The notes beneath the pieces were generated by a model, which was not told the DNA's origin, did no database searches, and worked only from the letters and a program-made list of their open reading frames with translations. The translations under genes and the position numbers were made by a program. This document shows, piece after piece, positions 34,342-47,700 of a stretch of 64,000 nucleotides of DNA. The stretch's first letter is position 1; each line of letters starts with the position of its first letter. This stretch comes from Emergomyces orientalis (taxonomy: Eukaryota > Ascomycota > Eurotiomycetes > Onygenales > Ajellomycetaceae): contig MOWL01000067.1 of assembly GCA_002110485.1 (NCBI GenBank), positions 2,294,001-2,358,000 on the forward strand, given 5' to 3'.

Positions 34342-37300
34342 TCAGAGTAAACCATCAAATAGACTCAAAAGTTCATCAGAACCCCTGTCTGCATTACCTC
34401 CAATCTCCTTGATCCTTTCAACAGCCCAAGCCAACGCCTTGTCCCCGACAAGCTCCCAGGTATCTTTATCATCCAAATACTTCTTGTTCAAATACGCGAG
34501 CACAATCAGTGTCGCAGCAATAGATCTCTGCTTCGTATTTTTGATGTCTGCTCCAGTTTGCTTTCCCAAAATGGACGCCCAGTCCAATTTCCTTTCGATT
34601 TCCGAGTCATTGAGTTCCATGATCGCGAATATATTGCTTTCCCACTGCCACGATCCCTCAAAGGACTGAAGGGATATCAGGGCGTGTACTTTATTCTGCG
34701 AAGCCTCTGTAGGCTCGGCCTCTGCCTTGAAGAAGCGTGAAATTCCTCGTGCTGCTGATGGTAACATCTTGGCCTTTTTGCTGCGGAACTGAACTGCATG
34801 CTTACTCAAGCTATCACTGTGGCCTCCTAGATCATCTAGGCGCTCGCCACGTTCGAGCACTAAATAACAGAGAAATCTGGTAAGCAACTTACATAATGTA
34901 TGTGCAAAAAGGGTTGAGTATATATACAAGGTGGAAACGTACCTTTATCGAGAGCAGAGGTAGTGGACTCTGCTACTAAACGTAAAGTAAAATTATATAT
35001 TTTAGCACTAAAAGTCGGCAAATAAAGGGATAAAGGGCTGGGAAGTGACACTAAAAGGTGGGGGGGTGGTTGATTCAGCGATTGAAAGGAGGGGAGAGAT
35101 ATCGTACAATTAAATAACTGTCCTTGCCTTGGGGACAGGGGAGCTGATCCAAATAAAGGCCCAGAGGCAGGTTTAGGAAGTGCACCAAAAAGTGATTTGG
35201 TGGTGTGAGAGGAGCTAGAGACAGAGGAATGGGATCCAAAACCGCTAGGAGCTGGAGGTCCGCGAAAACCTGAACGCGGTGGGTTATTTGTTGGAATCGA
35301 GCCAAAGAGTGACGCGGTGTTTGAAGCTGGTAGAGCTGAGGAAGATGAAGCAAATGGGGATGCCAGGTAAGGGGGAGGGCGGGGCGGAGGGGAGCCAGCA
35401 GGGGATGCAAGGGGTGAATAATTAGAGGAAGTGGCCGGCGCCCCGAACCAAGTCTGATCAAACATATGTGGATCAGGCATTGCAGGTTCGATGTAACTAG
35501 TTGTAAGAGAGGAGTCACCGCTAAACTCATAGTCCATGTTCAGCACGCTCTCATGGTCTATAAAACCACCCGGAGACGAGGCAGAAAAGTGCATGCCGCT
35601 CATAGAATCCTCTTCGTCTTCTTCTTCCTCAAAAGCCTCATCAGAAATAGGAGATTCATCGATATCTGGTGTCAACACTGCGTTTTCTTTTTGGCTCGCC
35701 TTTTCCCCATCGTTGGTTGACTCCACGGCGACAAAGGAGCAATATTTCCCCGCGACTTGAAATTGAATCCCAAGGCGAACAGCTTCGCACTTCACGATAT
35801 CCTCCTGTTTACTTTCATGCTCGTCGACAATCAGCTGCCCCTTCTCGTTCTTAGCATGGTATATCCACCCGCGACCTTCCTCCAGCTCAAGTGTCATTTT
35901 CCGGGCAGCTAGCTGATGAAGCCTTGTGCCTTGGCCAATATCCTCTAAGGGGATTTTCAACATCAAGGGCCCATGTTTCGATGTGCCCCTAAGAACTAGC
36001 GATTTCAAGATTGTACCAGGAGCTTCTGGGGAGAGTAGGAAATAAACTGTTGTCCTGTTAAACGGGTAGAGAGTAGGTATTTTGTAAGGCGCTTGAAGCA
36101 CCTTCGGAGGCTGAAGCTTTGGGAGATTCGTCTCAAGAGGGACCGTGCTGGATTCCATGTCAGGTTCCTTGTAAGAAGGATCAAACAGGGAGATCGGCCC
36201 CTTCGATTTCGAAACTTCTTCCTGGGAATCCACGTCCGTGGTTTCATCTGAGCGTTTTGCCGGAGGAGGAAATTTTTCCGCTGGGGGGATTTCGTTTGGT
36301 TTCTCGATAATTTCAAAGTCGTCTTCTCCATCTTTCTCATACACAACTTCAGCGGTGTAATCCTTAATATGCGGCGTCAACGCCCCCTTAAGCATGCGGA
36401 CCACTTTTTTGTCCAGCTGTTCATTGTCGTTAACGAATTGTGAAAACCCATCGCCGGCTCTTGCAATGCCCTCAATAAGGGATTGGGATGCGCCAGTACC
36501 GATACCCAAGCTGAAAAATCGGATGGGCTGCTCAGACACTGCCTTGTTAATGTAGGTAAAGAGCGCTTCCTGGTCCCAAATCTCACCATCCGAGAGTAGC
36601 AGAACGTCTAAATCCAAGTCCCTGAGCCGATTTTCCACTGTGGCCTGCACTGGCCTTAGCATTTCTGTCCCTCCGAGATCTGAAGCTACCGACTCCACGT
36701 ATTTAAGCGCTGCTTTCAGGGAGGAAGCATCGTATGTCTGACTTTTCTTCCACATGAAGGAGTGCGTCGAGCCAAAAGAGCAAATATTAAACTTGACACC
36801 GACTGGAAGGGATTTGAGGAAAACTTTCAACGCTGCTTGAAGTGTTTTGATCTTACCATTCATACTCCCGCTGCGATCGATTATGAAAACGATTTCTGGG
36901 TTATTGTTCGGGAGGTTGAACCTAGGAACAAGCGTTGCCATCACAGCTCGCTGATGTGGAATAGTAGGGTGATTTTCCACAAAAGCGCTCGGCACATCCT
37001 GATCTTTTGCATTGACAATCAATACAAAGTCTTTATCGAAAAATATATCTCCTTGCTGCATCGTGAGTGTCGCAGAGGCGAGATTTGCTTCGAACACGTC
37101 TTGAGCAGCAACTGAAGTCCGGCCCAGTGAGATTGCGATTGGGTGACTGGGAGATTGTAGCCCCCGGATGCTTGATCCTTTGGCCACTGAAACATCCACT
37201 GTGATATTGATGGCACCTTTCTGTACAAGGCTGGCCAAGGACTGACTCAATTCATGAATGTCCACAGAAGAATTTGCGTAGCGGGGACAGATGACACTTG

Positions 37301-37772
37301 GAATGCTGAAGCGGACGCCATCGGCCTGAGCATCATGTTGTAACTCACCCAGATAAGTAATCTCCACGACTGCTTTGGAACCCACGGGGATTTTGCCTAT
37401 GCTAGTGGTAAATGTATCTGATGCAAACTTGGACTGCTCGAACAGGGCCGCGGTTTGGCCTTTCTTGACAGCGTCCTGGTATTCAGTTTTGGCCTCCTCC
37501 CGCTCCTTCACGAACCCATAGATGACCCGACTGTCGATTTCACACTTAAAACCCACGACGCTGACGCCATCGTGCAAAGGGAAAGTATACTTGACATTTT
37601 GTAGTTCCCCTGCCGTGGGGTTAATGAAAGTCTGGGTCAGGGTTGTCCTGGAGGACGTCGATAGGATAGTGGAATGAGCTTTTAGATCGACTTGCGGGAT
37701 GTATTGGGGCGTTTTCGTTGTCAAATACCAACAACCACATTGCGGTTGGTTTTTAATTGCGAAACGGTACAT
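34342..37772 (-). CDS. VIT and von Willebrand A domain protein with C-terminal SNARE-like segment
   Basis: Minus-strand gene. An intron at 34942-34860 is clear. A second, 35107-34976 (132 nt, in phase), is likely, so the product is 1071 residues if spliced or 1115 if retained. Residues 1-135: VIT domain (CGCWYL, YTFPLHDGVSVVGF). About 293-470: vWA domain with an intact MIDAS start, DRSGSMNG at residue 299 of the 37772 start, and a DVLLLSDGE strand. The middle part is acidic, then Pro/Ser/Gly-rich with FG-like repeats (SLFGSIP, SLFGALP, PLFGSAP). The C-terminus reads ALDKVLERGERLDDL then GGHSDSLSKHAVQFRSKKAK, strikingly like an R-SNARE helix, followed by a globular C-terminal domain (LISLQSFEGSWQWE). 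VIT-vWA proteins act in protein-protein adhesion; the role of the fungal ones is unsettled. Another upstream exon cannot be excluded. Confidence 0.9.
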
Positions 37773-39455
37773 TGTTGGGCGTTTTGCACCTTGGAGACAG
37801 GAGAATAAGATCACCGATATAATGCAAAATTACCTCTAAAGACAGCAACCAGAGCGATGCACAGAAAAAAAGAAGTAAGTTCTCGTGTATTATTCCCAGC
37901 AAAGGGTCACCAATGACATTAACAACTGGCGCGTCTCGATATGCCGGCAATAACAACAAAAGTCGAAGAAGGTTCGGTGGGAAAGGGGAAGCAGATGCGC
38001 CCTTTTATATTTCTTCAGCCTTCTCAGGTTGGAGGAAGGAACAAGAAAAAGACCAATCATTCAATGTTGTGTCACGACGTGATGGAAAGTGGTCCGTCAA
38101 TTCTTCTACCTGGCCAAAAGCATCGTAGTCCGATACCTTACTACGCAGCCAACGGGACAAGGCTGTCTGTGGCTGTTCGGCGCCTTTGCAGCAGAGGAAA
38201 AAAAAAAAAAAAAGAGGCGTTGGTGGACAAGTTTCAACATCGCTGATGGTTGGCTACTTCCCGCTCTTGAACAGCGAGAATCCATAGGGTGGTGGGTGCA
38301 CCTTGTTGCCTGGTGGCACCTTGCTGCCTATATCACCCCCTTTCTGCACTGCCTGACGATGATGAAGTGTTTTAGCACTTGTTGCAACCCCGTACAGCAT
38401 TTCTTCGTCTCTCTCCGTCCCTTTTCCGGCGAGAGAAGGGAAAAATAGTGTTAGATGCCAAGGGTCAGGGCCAACCCCACCGATGTTGATGTCAGAGATT
38501 TGCGGGGCGAGCGAAACAAATTGAAGACTCAACCTTTGCCTTCATCGCTCTAGGGGCGGGCTCCCCTGACGTCATGCCCAATCTGGTTAAAGGGAAACTC
38601 CCAACGCTGGACTCTGTGATTACATCATCGAAATTTCTGAAAGAACTCTAATGGACATACATCTGATATGAAACTCATTCCGTATCTCAATTCTTTATAT
38701 CTATACAGTACCTAGGTGTATATATGTCAGCTTCAAAGATAAGACCAAAACAGCCTCGAGCCAAAGGCGGGTTCAATAAACTTTTTATTTTGGCGATGAA
38801 TGAGGGGCTTGTCTGGTCTTGGCCAAGTTATCGATAACATTATGTGAACAAGGAAGGCCCAAAAATATTGGCTAAATACCAATTGTCGATTGATGTCGGA
38901 GTAGCGAGGAAGAAAAATTCAACAATAGGGTATTTTATTACCACCAAGGATTATATTATGGACGGTTGTTGATTTCTCACCAAAGTCAGATCCGCCAAGA
39001 TAATTTTGTCCCCGTAAGACATATCTTTTATGGCAGAGTAGGAAACATATCCGATGGAACAAACAATGAGCTTAAGAATAGAAAACGCGAAAGCAACGCT
39101 GTTTGCCCCCCACTGGAATAATCCGGAACCCCCAAAGTGAAAAATATATGTGACGTCCCAGATCCAGGTATTAGGCCCAGAAAATAAATAGAAAATATAT
39201 AAATCTCGAAAGAGAAATAAAAAGGAGGCACCCAGGGGCACACAGACAGTAGGCGCATTCACAATTTGGCTTACCGACTTGGAAGCAGAAACAATGAAGC
39301 TAAAAGGAATAAGGAAGAAAGGAAACGCAGAAGGTGGAAGAACGCCCACCAGATCTACCCTTGAATATATCGTAAGTTAAAAATATTCCCAAAACCTAAC
39401 TCCTTTTGGGACTAAGCGTACACATAGGTGGGCGAATATAACTATATATCAACTG
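37773..39455. other. Intergenic: VIT-vWA promoter and nsdD 3' flank
   Basis: 1.7 kb with no supportable gene. It contains an A16 run near 38200 and an inverted-repeat-like GGTGGGTGCACC region near 38290. The rest is unremarkable AT-rich sequence. Confidence 0.55.
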
Positions 39456-41405
39456 CTAAGAGCGTGTTGGCGACCGAGAATCGACACCGCTTTTAGGTCT
39501 GAGATTTGGTCCCAGCGTGGAAGGTTTATTATTGCTAGCCATCTTCCGAGTCAATTTCGCGTAGTGCAGGCCACAGGCGTTGCAGAGAGTTCGAGCGCCA
39601 TCCGGTCCGCGTCTCCACTCAGGGGTCTCTGCTCGATTACAGCTATGACATCGGCCAGGGGGGGCAGCCTTCTATAATTTGGGAATCGAATATGCTGTTA
39701 GTATGGGTTAAGATGGGTACAGTGAACGCTTATAGATGGGTATTGGCAGGAGTGAATGTCCACTATTAAGTTGAATAGAATGATGAGATGTGTTGTGCTC
39801 AAAAGATAGTTTACATACCCCTCGGCGCTTCTTTGCATCGCCGCCTGCAAATCCACCTCCACCTTTAAAATCTTCTTGATACATAGCCACCTGTTCTTCA
39901 TTACGGGCGCCGTTAGTTTTATAAACTTGTCTCTGTGCTTGTTGCTCTGCCTGCTGCTCCGCTAACGCATGTTCAACAGCCAGACTCCGAATCCTACCCA
40001 AAGCATCAGAGGTTCGCCGGATCGCCTGTGCAAGATCATCAATCTCCGCTAATTGCGGTATTAATCCTATTACAGGCCCTGACCGATTACTTTGGTGAAC
40101 TTTGGCGCCAAAATGTCGAGCGAACTCAACTGCTCTGCTACTGCCTTCGATAATCTGCTTAAGAATTAACAAAATGAGTCGTGGCCACATACATACTTAG
40201 GCACATACCTCGCGATAAGACGATTCCACATCATATCCATCAAGATGCCGTTTAACAGACTCACTGTGAGGAGCAGTGGTGCCATTACTTGACCGTGGCC
40301 CCTGTTGCATATCCTCGATGCGGGCTGTATCGATACCGTTTTGGTTCCAGGGCACGGCCAAACCTGGCCGTGTTTCATAGGGTCCAGGCGGGTATGGTAG
40401 GGAAGGTGGACCGCTAGGGGCGTGGGCGCCATATGGTACTTGTTGAGAGTATGGTGCAAAGTTAGTAGGGGAGGACATCGGCCCCACAGAAGAAGGTCCA
40501 GTCATTTCGTAGCCCGAAGATTGGGAGTTTGTCAGCGAGGGTGCCCCTGTTTTAGAGCTTTGAGTTGGGGATTTCCCGGAGCTTAACGATGGGATAGATG
40601 GATTGCGAGATTCTTGTGAGTGGATCGAAGCCAAACTCGATCGCGGTCCCTCGGGATGAGGTGGTCCACCTTGAACGCTCGAGTGTGCACTGAAAGGATT
40701 ATCCCTTAAGAATGATGTTGAGTTTGAAAATGGATTAGGAGGACCAGTAGGCCCGTCTGTACTGGGACGACCAAGGTTATTTGATGGCATGGAAACGGAT
40801 ACGGGCGGCTGTCCTGGTTTAGAGGAAGAAGGGGGATGGGGATAGGGCAGAGTGTCGCTGCCTAATGCCTCATGTATTGAAGGGAGGGATTGTCGATGAG
40901 GTATATGCTGAGGTTGACTGGGTGCTTTCTGCTCCTTATCTTCTTCTCCAGGACGTCTCATATCTGTAGGAGAGACATGGGCAGATCCGACTAGAGATGG
41001 CCTAGAAGTGGCAACAGCCGACGGATAACTGTAGGGGTGGTGGCCCGTAGGACTGACTTGCGATGCAGTCGATACAGACAATCCTGTCGTGATGTGTGGG
41101 AATTGTGGACTGCGCTGGCGGTCCCTGCTGGCGGTTTCTAAATCTAGATGACCGATTGACGGCAACGAATCTCTAGGTGCATCGCCAGGACGAAAACTGC
41201 CCCGATGCTCCTTGATACTGTCTCCATCCCGTCTTGGTGACTGGAATGGGCCTGTTGTTGAACCTGAAACTCCGTAGACGGGCCATTGCCTGCCCGTTTC
41301 CAGTGTGCCCATGTCGGCTGGGTTGTCCTTGGTATTGATTTTTGTAGACCTCCCAGTGGAATCACACCAACACAACCATCCAAAGTATTCTATCTCCCCT
41401 AACAA
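39456..41405 (-). CDS. nsdD: GATA-type transcription factor NsdD
   Basis: Three exons: 41405-40209, 40154-39819 and 39671-39456, giving 582 residues. A later in-frame ATG at 41312 would give 551 and is equally possible. The C-terminal class IV-type zinc finger, CHSC-X18-CNAC (Cys519, 522, 541 and 544), reads RAETPEWRRGPDGARTLCNAC then GLHYAKLTRKM, which together with the preceding KRRGKAAPPGR block is diagnostic of NsdD (Neurospora SUB-1). Exon 2 encodes a conserved helical block (QLAEIDDLAQAIRRTSDALG) ending in a QQAEQQAQ stretch. The N-terminal 390 residues are Pro/Ser-rich and disordered, as usual for this family. In Aspergillus NsdD is required for sexual development and represses early conidiation. 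The GATA fold binds HGATAR sites. Introns are short with GTATGT donors. Confidence 0.95.
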
Positions 41406-43484
41406 GCTCCCAAAAAGTATGTTTGTAGAGCTTCACTTTTATTTAATGTCCGGAGGACGTATAGAATGCTGCCGCAAGCCGTTTGATGATCAATTTCCCT
41501 GCCTCACAATGCTCTCAGCGAATCGGGAGGAGGAGCTGCTGGCCGCTCCAACGTCACACAATCCCAAGTCTCCTGGACGTAACGGAAAGTATTTCAGATT
41601 GAAATCAGCGTTTTCTTATCTCTAACCAAGTAGAAGCAAACACTCCTTCAGGTGTAGCTTGTAGAGTTTTCTCCTCGTTTCCTCGCAGGAAAATTCTAGA
41701 TCTGAGCAGGATGAAATGCGAACAAGGTATTAAAATTATAATGTCGACTTGAAATTGAACGGGCTGTGGGGCAGGGCGGAATGTCCAAGGCAATCTAGGT
41801 TTTATCGGTTGGTATTGGCAAGTTGAAGATGGGGCTCAAGGTTCATGCGGGTTTTGAAGATTGTAGGCAAGCGAAGAGAGACCCCAATTTGGGGCGGAAG
41901 GGCGGAACTGAACCGATCAGATCAGTCTGTACAACAACATTCTGCTTCGTCCCGTTTGACGAGTACTACTGATAAACCACCTCTTGTTTATCCAGGAAAC
42001 CAGGCCTGAAGCTACCAAACCAGTATATAACGGGGCTTCGTTTATGGAAAGTCTACAGCATGTAGGATGTCGTGGCGGGGAATGGCAAGAATATGGGTCG
42101 CTAGCGAACTGGGGGGCGACAACTCAAATAGTGGAAGCTCTAGTTCGATAACTCTGAGCAGACGAGACACTTCGGTTATAAAGTCAGGAAAAGCCGGCGC
42201 ACCAAATGGAAGGGAAGGAAATTATTATTTTTTTTTTTTTTAAGAGAGGGAGAGAGGGAGCAGAAAACGGGGCGATGGTGGAATAAAAGAAGACGAACAG
42301 CTTCGAACTAATCTGTGCACGGGGGGGAAAGATCTGTCTGTGTAAGCCGGGAGATGCAGCAGAGGTGCAGATGGCAGGTGCTGCTGGTATTTAGGTATTA
42401 CAGTTTACAGAGAGTCGCCGTACAGTACCGTACGCCCGGGACGGGCTGAAATGGGACGTGTACACGTAATGAAACTCTCCTCCAGTAAGATATTCGTATT
42501 TTACAAGCGTATGTATAGCTGACGTACGGCTTCAGTTTTATTTCCCAGAATTGTATGTAGTATTTCAGAATAGTAAAAGCTACAAGGGCCACCTTCTCCC
42601 CATCCAAAGCCCGTTATCCAGTGAGTACGTCGGCTAATAATATTAATTGTCTTGAAATAAGACGAGGGTCAACTTTGCTGATCATATGTGAAATCGTTAC
42701 GGAGTAATGTTGTCTGAATAAGTGTGGGGCTTCTCCATGCTTGGACACTGGAAACATTCATGGATGCCCTAACAACAAGCTCAACGGGCTGTTTATATAT
42801 TTCCTCGAGTGCGATCGTTATAAATTTTGTTCATTGAGGGGTTCACTACGGCCCAGGGTGCAGCGCAAATGGGCCTGGTTGTAAGATTCACTGCGAGCGA
42901 GTCACAGGAAATACTAATAATAGGCTTATTATTATCTTGGGATGCTGGGTACAGCATTTTTCAGTGTTGAATCGACCCACAATTAACAAGTTTGATGTTG
43001 CCGCTCGGAGGAACCTGATAAAATTGGGATAGCTTGATGCGTCGCTGTTGTCAATCTAGTTAGTGGCCCCAGCAGCAGAAACTCGTTCCGTGTGGCCGCC
43101 TCGAGGGGGACAAGATTAGGGGTGACAGGGATCTTGTGAAGCGAATGGCCCTTGACAAGTTTGACATCGACAGCGCGCAAGTGGGGAGGGCAGATACGGT
43201 GTCGAATGGATCCTGGCATGGAGATCGATGGATCGTATGCCATGCCGCTTACGGAAAAGCGAGCTGGAGAGGGCACAGGGACGAGCATTTCGATGGAAAC
43301 GCGATACTGGATCTCAGCCAGTAGGACCAGTGGCTTGAACAAGCCTGAATATAATATTTTAGCCCCGAACACGCTGGAAAATAGCGCTGTACCCTCAAGC
43401 CCATGTCCTCGCCTTCAAAACGTGCCACTCCCATGCAGCAAATAAAAAATGGAGTTCAATTATAGATCCGTGCATCCAACGTAA

Positions 43485-43511
43485 TGTACAGTACAGTGAA
43501 TGTACTGTACA
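43485..43511. repeat. Perfect 11-bp inverted repeat TGTACAGTACA / TGTACTGTACA
   Basis: Arms 43485-43495 and 43501-43511 are exact reverse complements separated by 5 nt (GTGAA). Each arm is itself nearly palindromic, so it may extrude as a hairpin or bind a dimeric protein twice. Confidence 0.9.
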
Positions 43512-44700
43512 ATACTATAACTAAATTTGGAAGCATACTCCTACATGTACTCTAGATAAGATTGGCAGTAACGAAAAATTACAGGATTTGGAGGCGTATT
43601 GAAACCGGGCGTAAATTGATACCAACGGCGGCCGTGCAACAAGGATCAACGGGGATGGCGGAGGCACTAAAACATTCCAAGATTTCGCGGCAGTTAAAAT
43701 GATCACAAAAGTTGGCCAGGGTTGCAAGTCGTGGCAGACGGTGACATAGCCGTCACCAGGGGTGCTAGTCACAAGAGTCGTCCTCCTGTGTTTCTGGAAA
43801 AGAAAAGTTTGTATGGAGTAATTATCCAATAGTTTGGACAAATGAAGGCATTTCGTTGAACTTTGCCTGAGTTATCGCCCATCATTTAAAGTTGTTTGCT
43901 GTAGCAATCGACCCCTTGCTGCCCATTGCGTAACTGATTGAAACTCGAAAAATTAATTTTGACGCAATTTGTGAGCGATGTGGTGCACTCCACCGCGAAG
44001 CTTCATAATAATCATCATCGAGCAGGAGGCAGAACTTTAAAAATGAATTACGACCAAGATCCCAATGGGCTGATATCGGAACAACGTGTCGGGACAGTCA
44101 TATCCATGGTTAAACTGGCGAGAAAGGGAAATCCGATACGAGGTCAATCGCGAAACTGGGCAAATGATATGAATTATGCTTTCAAGCCGCACCAACTTGC
44201 AACTCCAGGTAATTATGCTCTAAGCGAGGTTGGAATAATACGCGATCGGGGCTGCTTAGGCCGATCTGTGGCCGAGATCTGTCAATAATAGACTCATCAC
44301 TCAATCAACACTCATGGCTCCAGGGACGACTTATCTGATCCTTCCGTTGTCAGATTATTTCTTAGATTTTTACAGTACATATTCCTCGCATCGGAGTCGA
44401 CATCTTTTTCGAGAGTTTTTAACGCAGTACGAGCCAATAATAGGATTTCAGGTCTCCATTTGAAATCCCCAGCAGGGCCTCGACCTGGGGCATGGAGGGT
44501 GAGAATTCCCCGGTTAACTCCCCGAAGATAATTTAAAAAATTCAACGTTGATTGAATACCTGGAATTGTCGGTAGCCTGTCAACCTTCCATGTCTCCGAA
44601 AATCTTCCCCTCCCATATGTAATGAATCCCGCGTTCAGCTCATTTTTCTTTCCTCGAGATGCTTCCTTTCCTCGCGATACTCAACCTGAACAGCTCGAAA

Positions 44701-44728
44701 TCGTTGCCAGTTGCTCGTTGCCAGTTGG
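44701..44728. repeat. 14-bp direct tandem duplication
   Basis: TCGTTGCCAGTTGC is followed directly by TCGTTGCCAGTTGG; one mismatch in 14. Non-coding context. Confidence 0.85.
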
Positions 44729-47700
44729 ACACGAGTGAGTCTGCTAGCGCAATCGTGGCCTAACAGCCCAAGTGGGCTTGGGCTTTGCCTTACAGAGATT
44801 GAAGGGGGCTAGCACTGTATTTAAAGTTCGCCTTGACATCGGCAAGATGCTCCGTACCGTCCCTTTTATAATACACATACTGCCGGTACCGTACCGTATT
44901 ACATTCCAGTCGAATGTTACTTCGCCATTCCCACGCGTACTGTACAGTACAATCCTACAGTTCCAACAGAGTTGCCTTGAAATAGATAGAATATGAGCTG
45001 AGCAAAATACTCGTATGTGCTGAATGTGGTTCGATACACAGTTTTTCATGAATAGCTTGTTGCTTTTGTGCCCGTTCTCTTCATGGCATGTTTCCACAGT
45101 TTGGATTCTCAGCGCCATATGCCTGTTGGCCCTAATCCGGGATATGATCTTCCTTGACCGCCGCTCCTTGAGGGTGCATTAATAGTAATTTCTCCTCAAG
45201 CCTTGAATCTCCGAGGTCAATGCAAAAAAAGAGGATATCCAGATATGCAAGGTAGCTCAGCTCCTGTTAGTTTATTGTGGCTATGCTGGACTAAGATTCA
45301 TTATTTGTGTTCTCTGTAAGGTGTAAAAGTCAAGTTTTATGGGGAATAGTCCGGTTTAGCAGATCTTCCAGTCAAGCACATGCTTGACACGCCAACTCCC
45401 CCAACTGACCTCCCGTTCGGATCAGCAATTTTCCTGCGGCTGGCGGTTTGCCGTCTGAGATCCAATTCTGGTGCGTGTACACTTTGTGTAGTAGCCTAAT
45501 AAATGAGAGAAAGTCGATGAGAACAGGGTAAATATGGAACGGTTCGACTACCTGATCGCAGCGAAGGGCCATTACGGACGCTTGGCGACATCCTCAGACA
45601 TTAATAAGGGGCATGCAAAGCGAACCGTGTTCCAGAAAAATAATCATCGCGAATGAAATGAACCCAAATCGGTACCCGTTGATTCGCTAATTTGCTCTTC
45701 ATCACAAGCTCCCTTTGGCTAGCATCCACCCACTAGCCCACCCGCTTTCAAAGCTTCCCGCCCAAGCCCCGCCAGGCTCAGCCAAGTTATGCATTTTTTC
45801 TTGCTTTTTATCTCTTTAAATTCAGAATATTGGGCGGCATAAAGTTCCGCACTCCATGGAAGTGTTGTCTAAGGCCTTAGACTTTTGAAACCAATTTCTA
45901 TTCTCGAGCCAAGTTAAAATGATACCTGGGAATTCAAGGCCCGAAATCTCTTTGAAAACCCCACAGGGGCGTCCTGCTCTCGTGCTTGGAAAAGGATTAT
46001 GCAAAAATTCGAAAGGAATGATCCATTTCGGCTCTTCTACTCCTTGCTCAAAATTGGGAGCGGGACAAAGAAGAGCGTGGCGGTGATTGGGAGGGGCACC
46101 GGGCACGGAAAGGTTGAATCGATCTCGATGATTTCTGTTACATTCAACGGTTTTAATTCGCCGTCTCAATCAACCTCTGTATCACATTTCCCTTTCTCGA
46201 ATCATGTATCACAATGAACTCTTTTGGCGCCACATGTCCAACACCTAAGGAAATTCATCATCGGGTCTGCAATCCGGAAGTTCGAAGATTATGACACGTC
46301 TCACCAAAAAAAGAAACACTCGAAGTCGTGTTTGTTTGATGTTATGCGTGCGTTCCATTCCTCCTTTTTTTTCTCACTCTTGAACATGGCTATTCGCTAG
46401 TGGATTGGAAGTAAATTCCGGTGCGACTTACAGCCTACCAGTCAGTTTTGCACGTCGCCCGCCCCCGTCATATGCACATCAAAAATATTCCGAACAATCA
46501 TGCAGGTTGTACTCCGTAGTCCGTATGCAGCCCAGAATGATTCAAATCTATCCAAGCAATGCCAAGCCAATATAGATCAGTTCAACAATATTTCATTCAG
46601 ATGCCAGATATGCACGTTCTAAATAACAGTCCTTTCATGATTAGCAAAAATATGATCCACAGATCCAATGACTGCTTCCGCTCCAGGATTTTGGAATTGA
46701 TAGCATGAGAGGATAATACAATGCAAGAAAAAATAAGAATAAAATCTTGGAGGTGTGAAAAATGAAGAAAAAAGGTTGCTAATCCTTGAAAGTCTTATTT
46801 AAAATAATTAATGCGTATATCAATACAATTTTTATACGGCTATTTGTCAAAATGAAGTTTGAAATCGTCAGGCATGCAAGGCAACAGATACCTTAAAGAT
46901 AGATGTGCATATTGAGCCCTTTTTCATGAATGTGGCCCTCAAAGGGAGGACTGTAACTTCGCAATTACCAACAATTTTTATGCATTGTCATGCGCAGCTC
47001 GAAAATCGTCAGCAGTTGCTAGCAACTTTAGTTCTGGCTCATATAGGCATGAATCTTCAAACATCGAGATCCCATCCGATCTTTAGGCCCCACTAACAAA
47101 ACCGAGGACAGCAGGTAGGTTCCCCGCCTGCAGCTATTTCCATATTTCCGAGGCACCACCGGTGTTTGATATGTTGGAAGATCGCAATAATAAACCACCT
47201 CCAGCTCCGTGCACCCCTCCGAGAATAAGCTTCCCTGGCAGACTAGGCGTATTTGAGGGAAATTATATTTCGGCCGCCCGTTTGCTAGGGAGATGGGGCG
47301 ATACACCAAACCGCTGTATAATCGGGAGGTTCGAATGTACCTGTCCATCATCATGGGACATCATGTTGTGTTAAATGGCCCATATAAATAAAGGGTTGCC
47401 TGCGCGTACCGCATGCCGTCGCCGCACTGTTGCATCATTAATTCTCCTCCTGAAGCATAAGTGGCCAGAGGAAGCGTAGCGTTGTAACAAAAATGAAAAC
47501 CTTGGCCGATTACCAAATACCGAAATGAAACAAAAAGAGCGCCAGTGCTCAATACACAGGTAATTTATCTGTCAAGCGCATTCGAATACGAGAAGCCTAG
47601 TCCCGCTTGTCCAACAGATCGAGATCAGGATCTTGGTGCAGATTGTCCCTTCGGCTGCATGCATCCAACAACGTCTACTGCTCCAAGGGCTTATGCTGCG

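Noticed and set aside
43938..44288. 116-codon plus-strand frame with a possible donor (CCAGGTAATT)
   Set aside because: No second exon, no recognisable homology; not enough to call a gene.
47320..47350. B-box-like GGTTCGAATG
   Set aside because: No T-stem complementarity and no A-box upstream.
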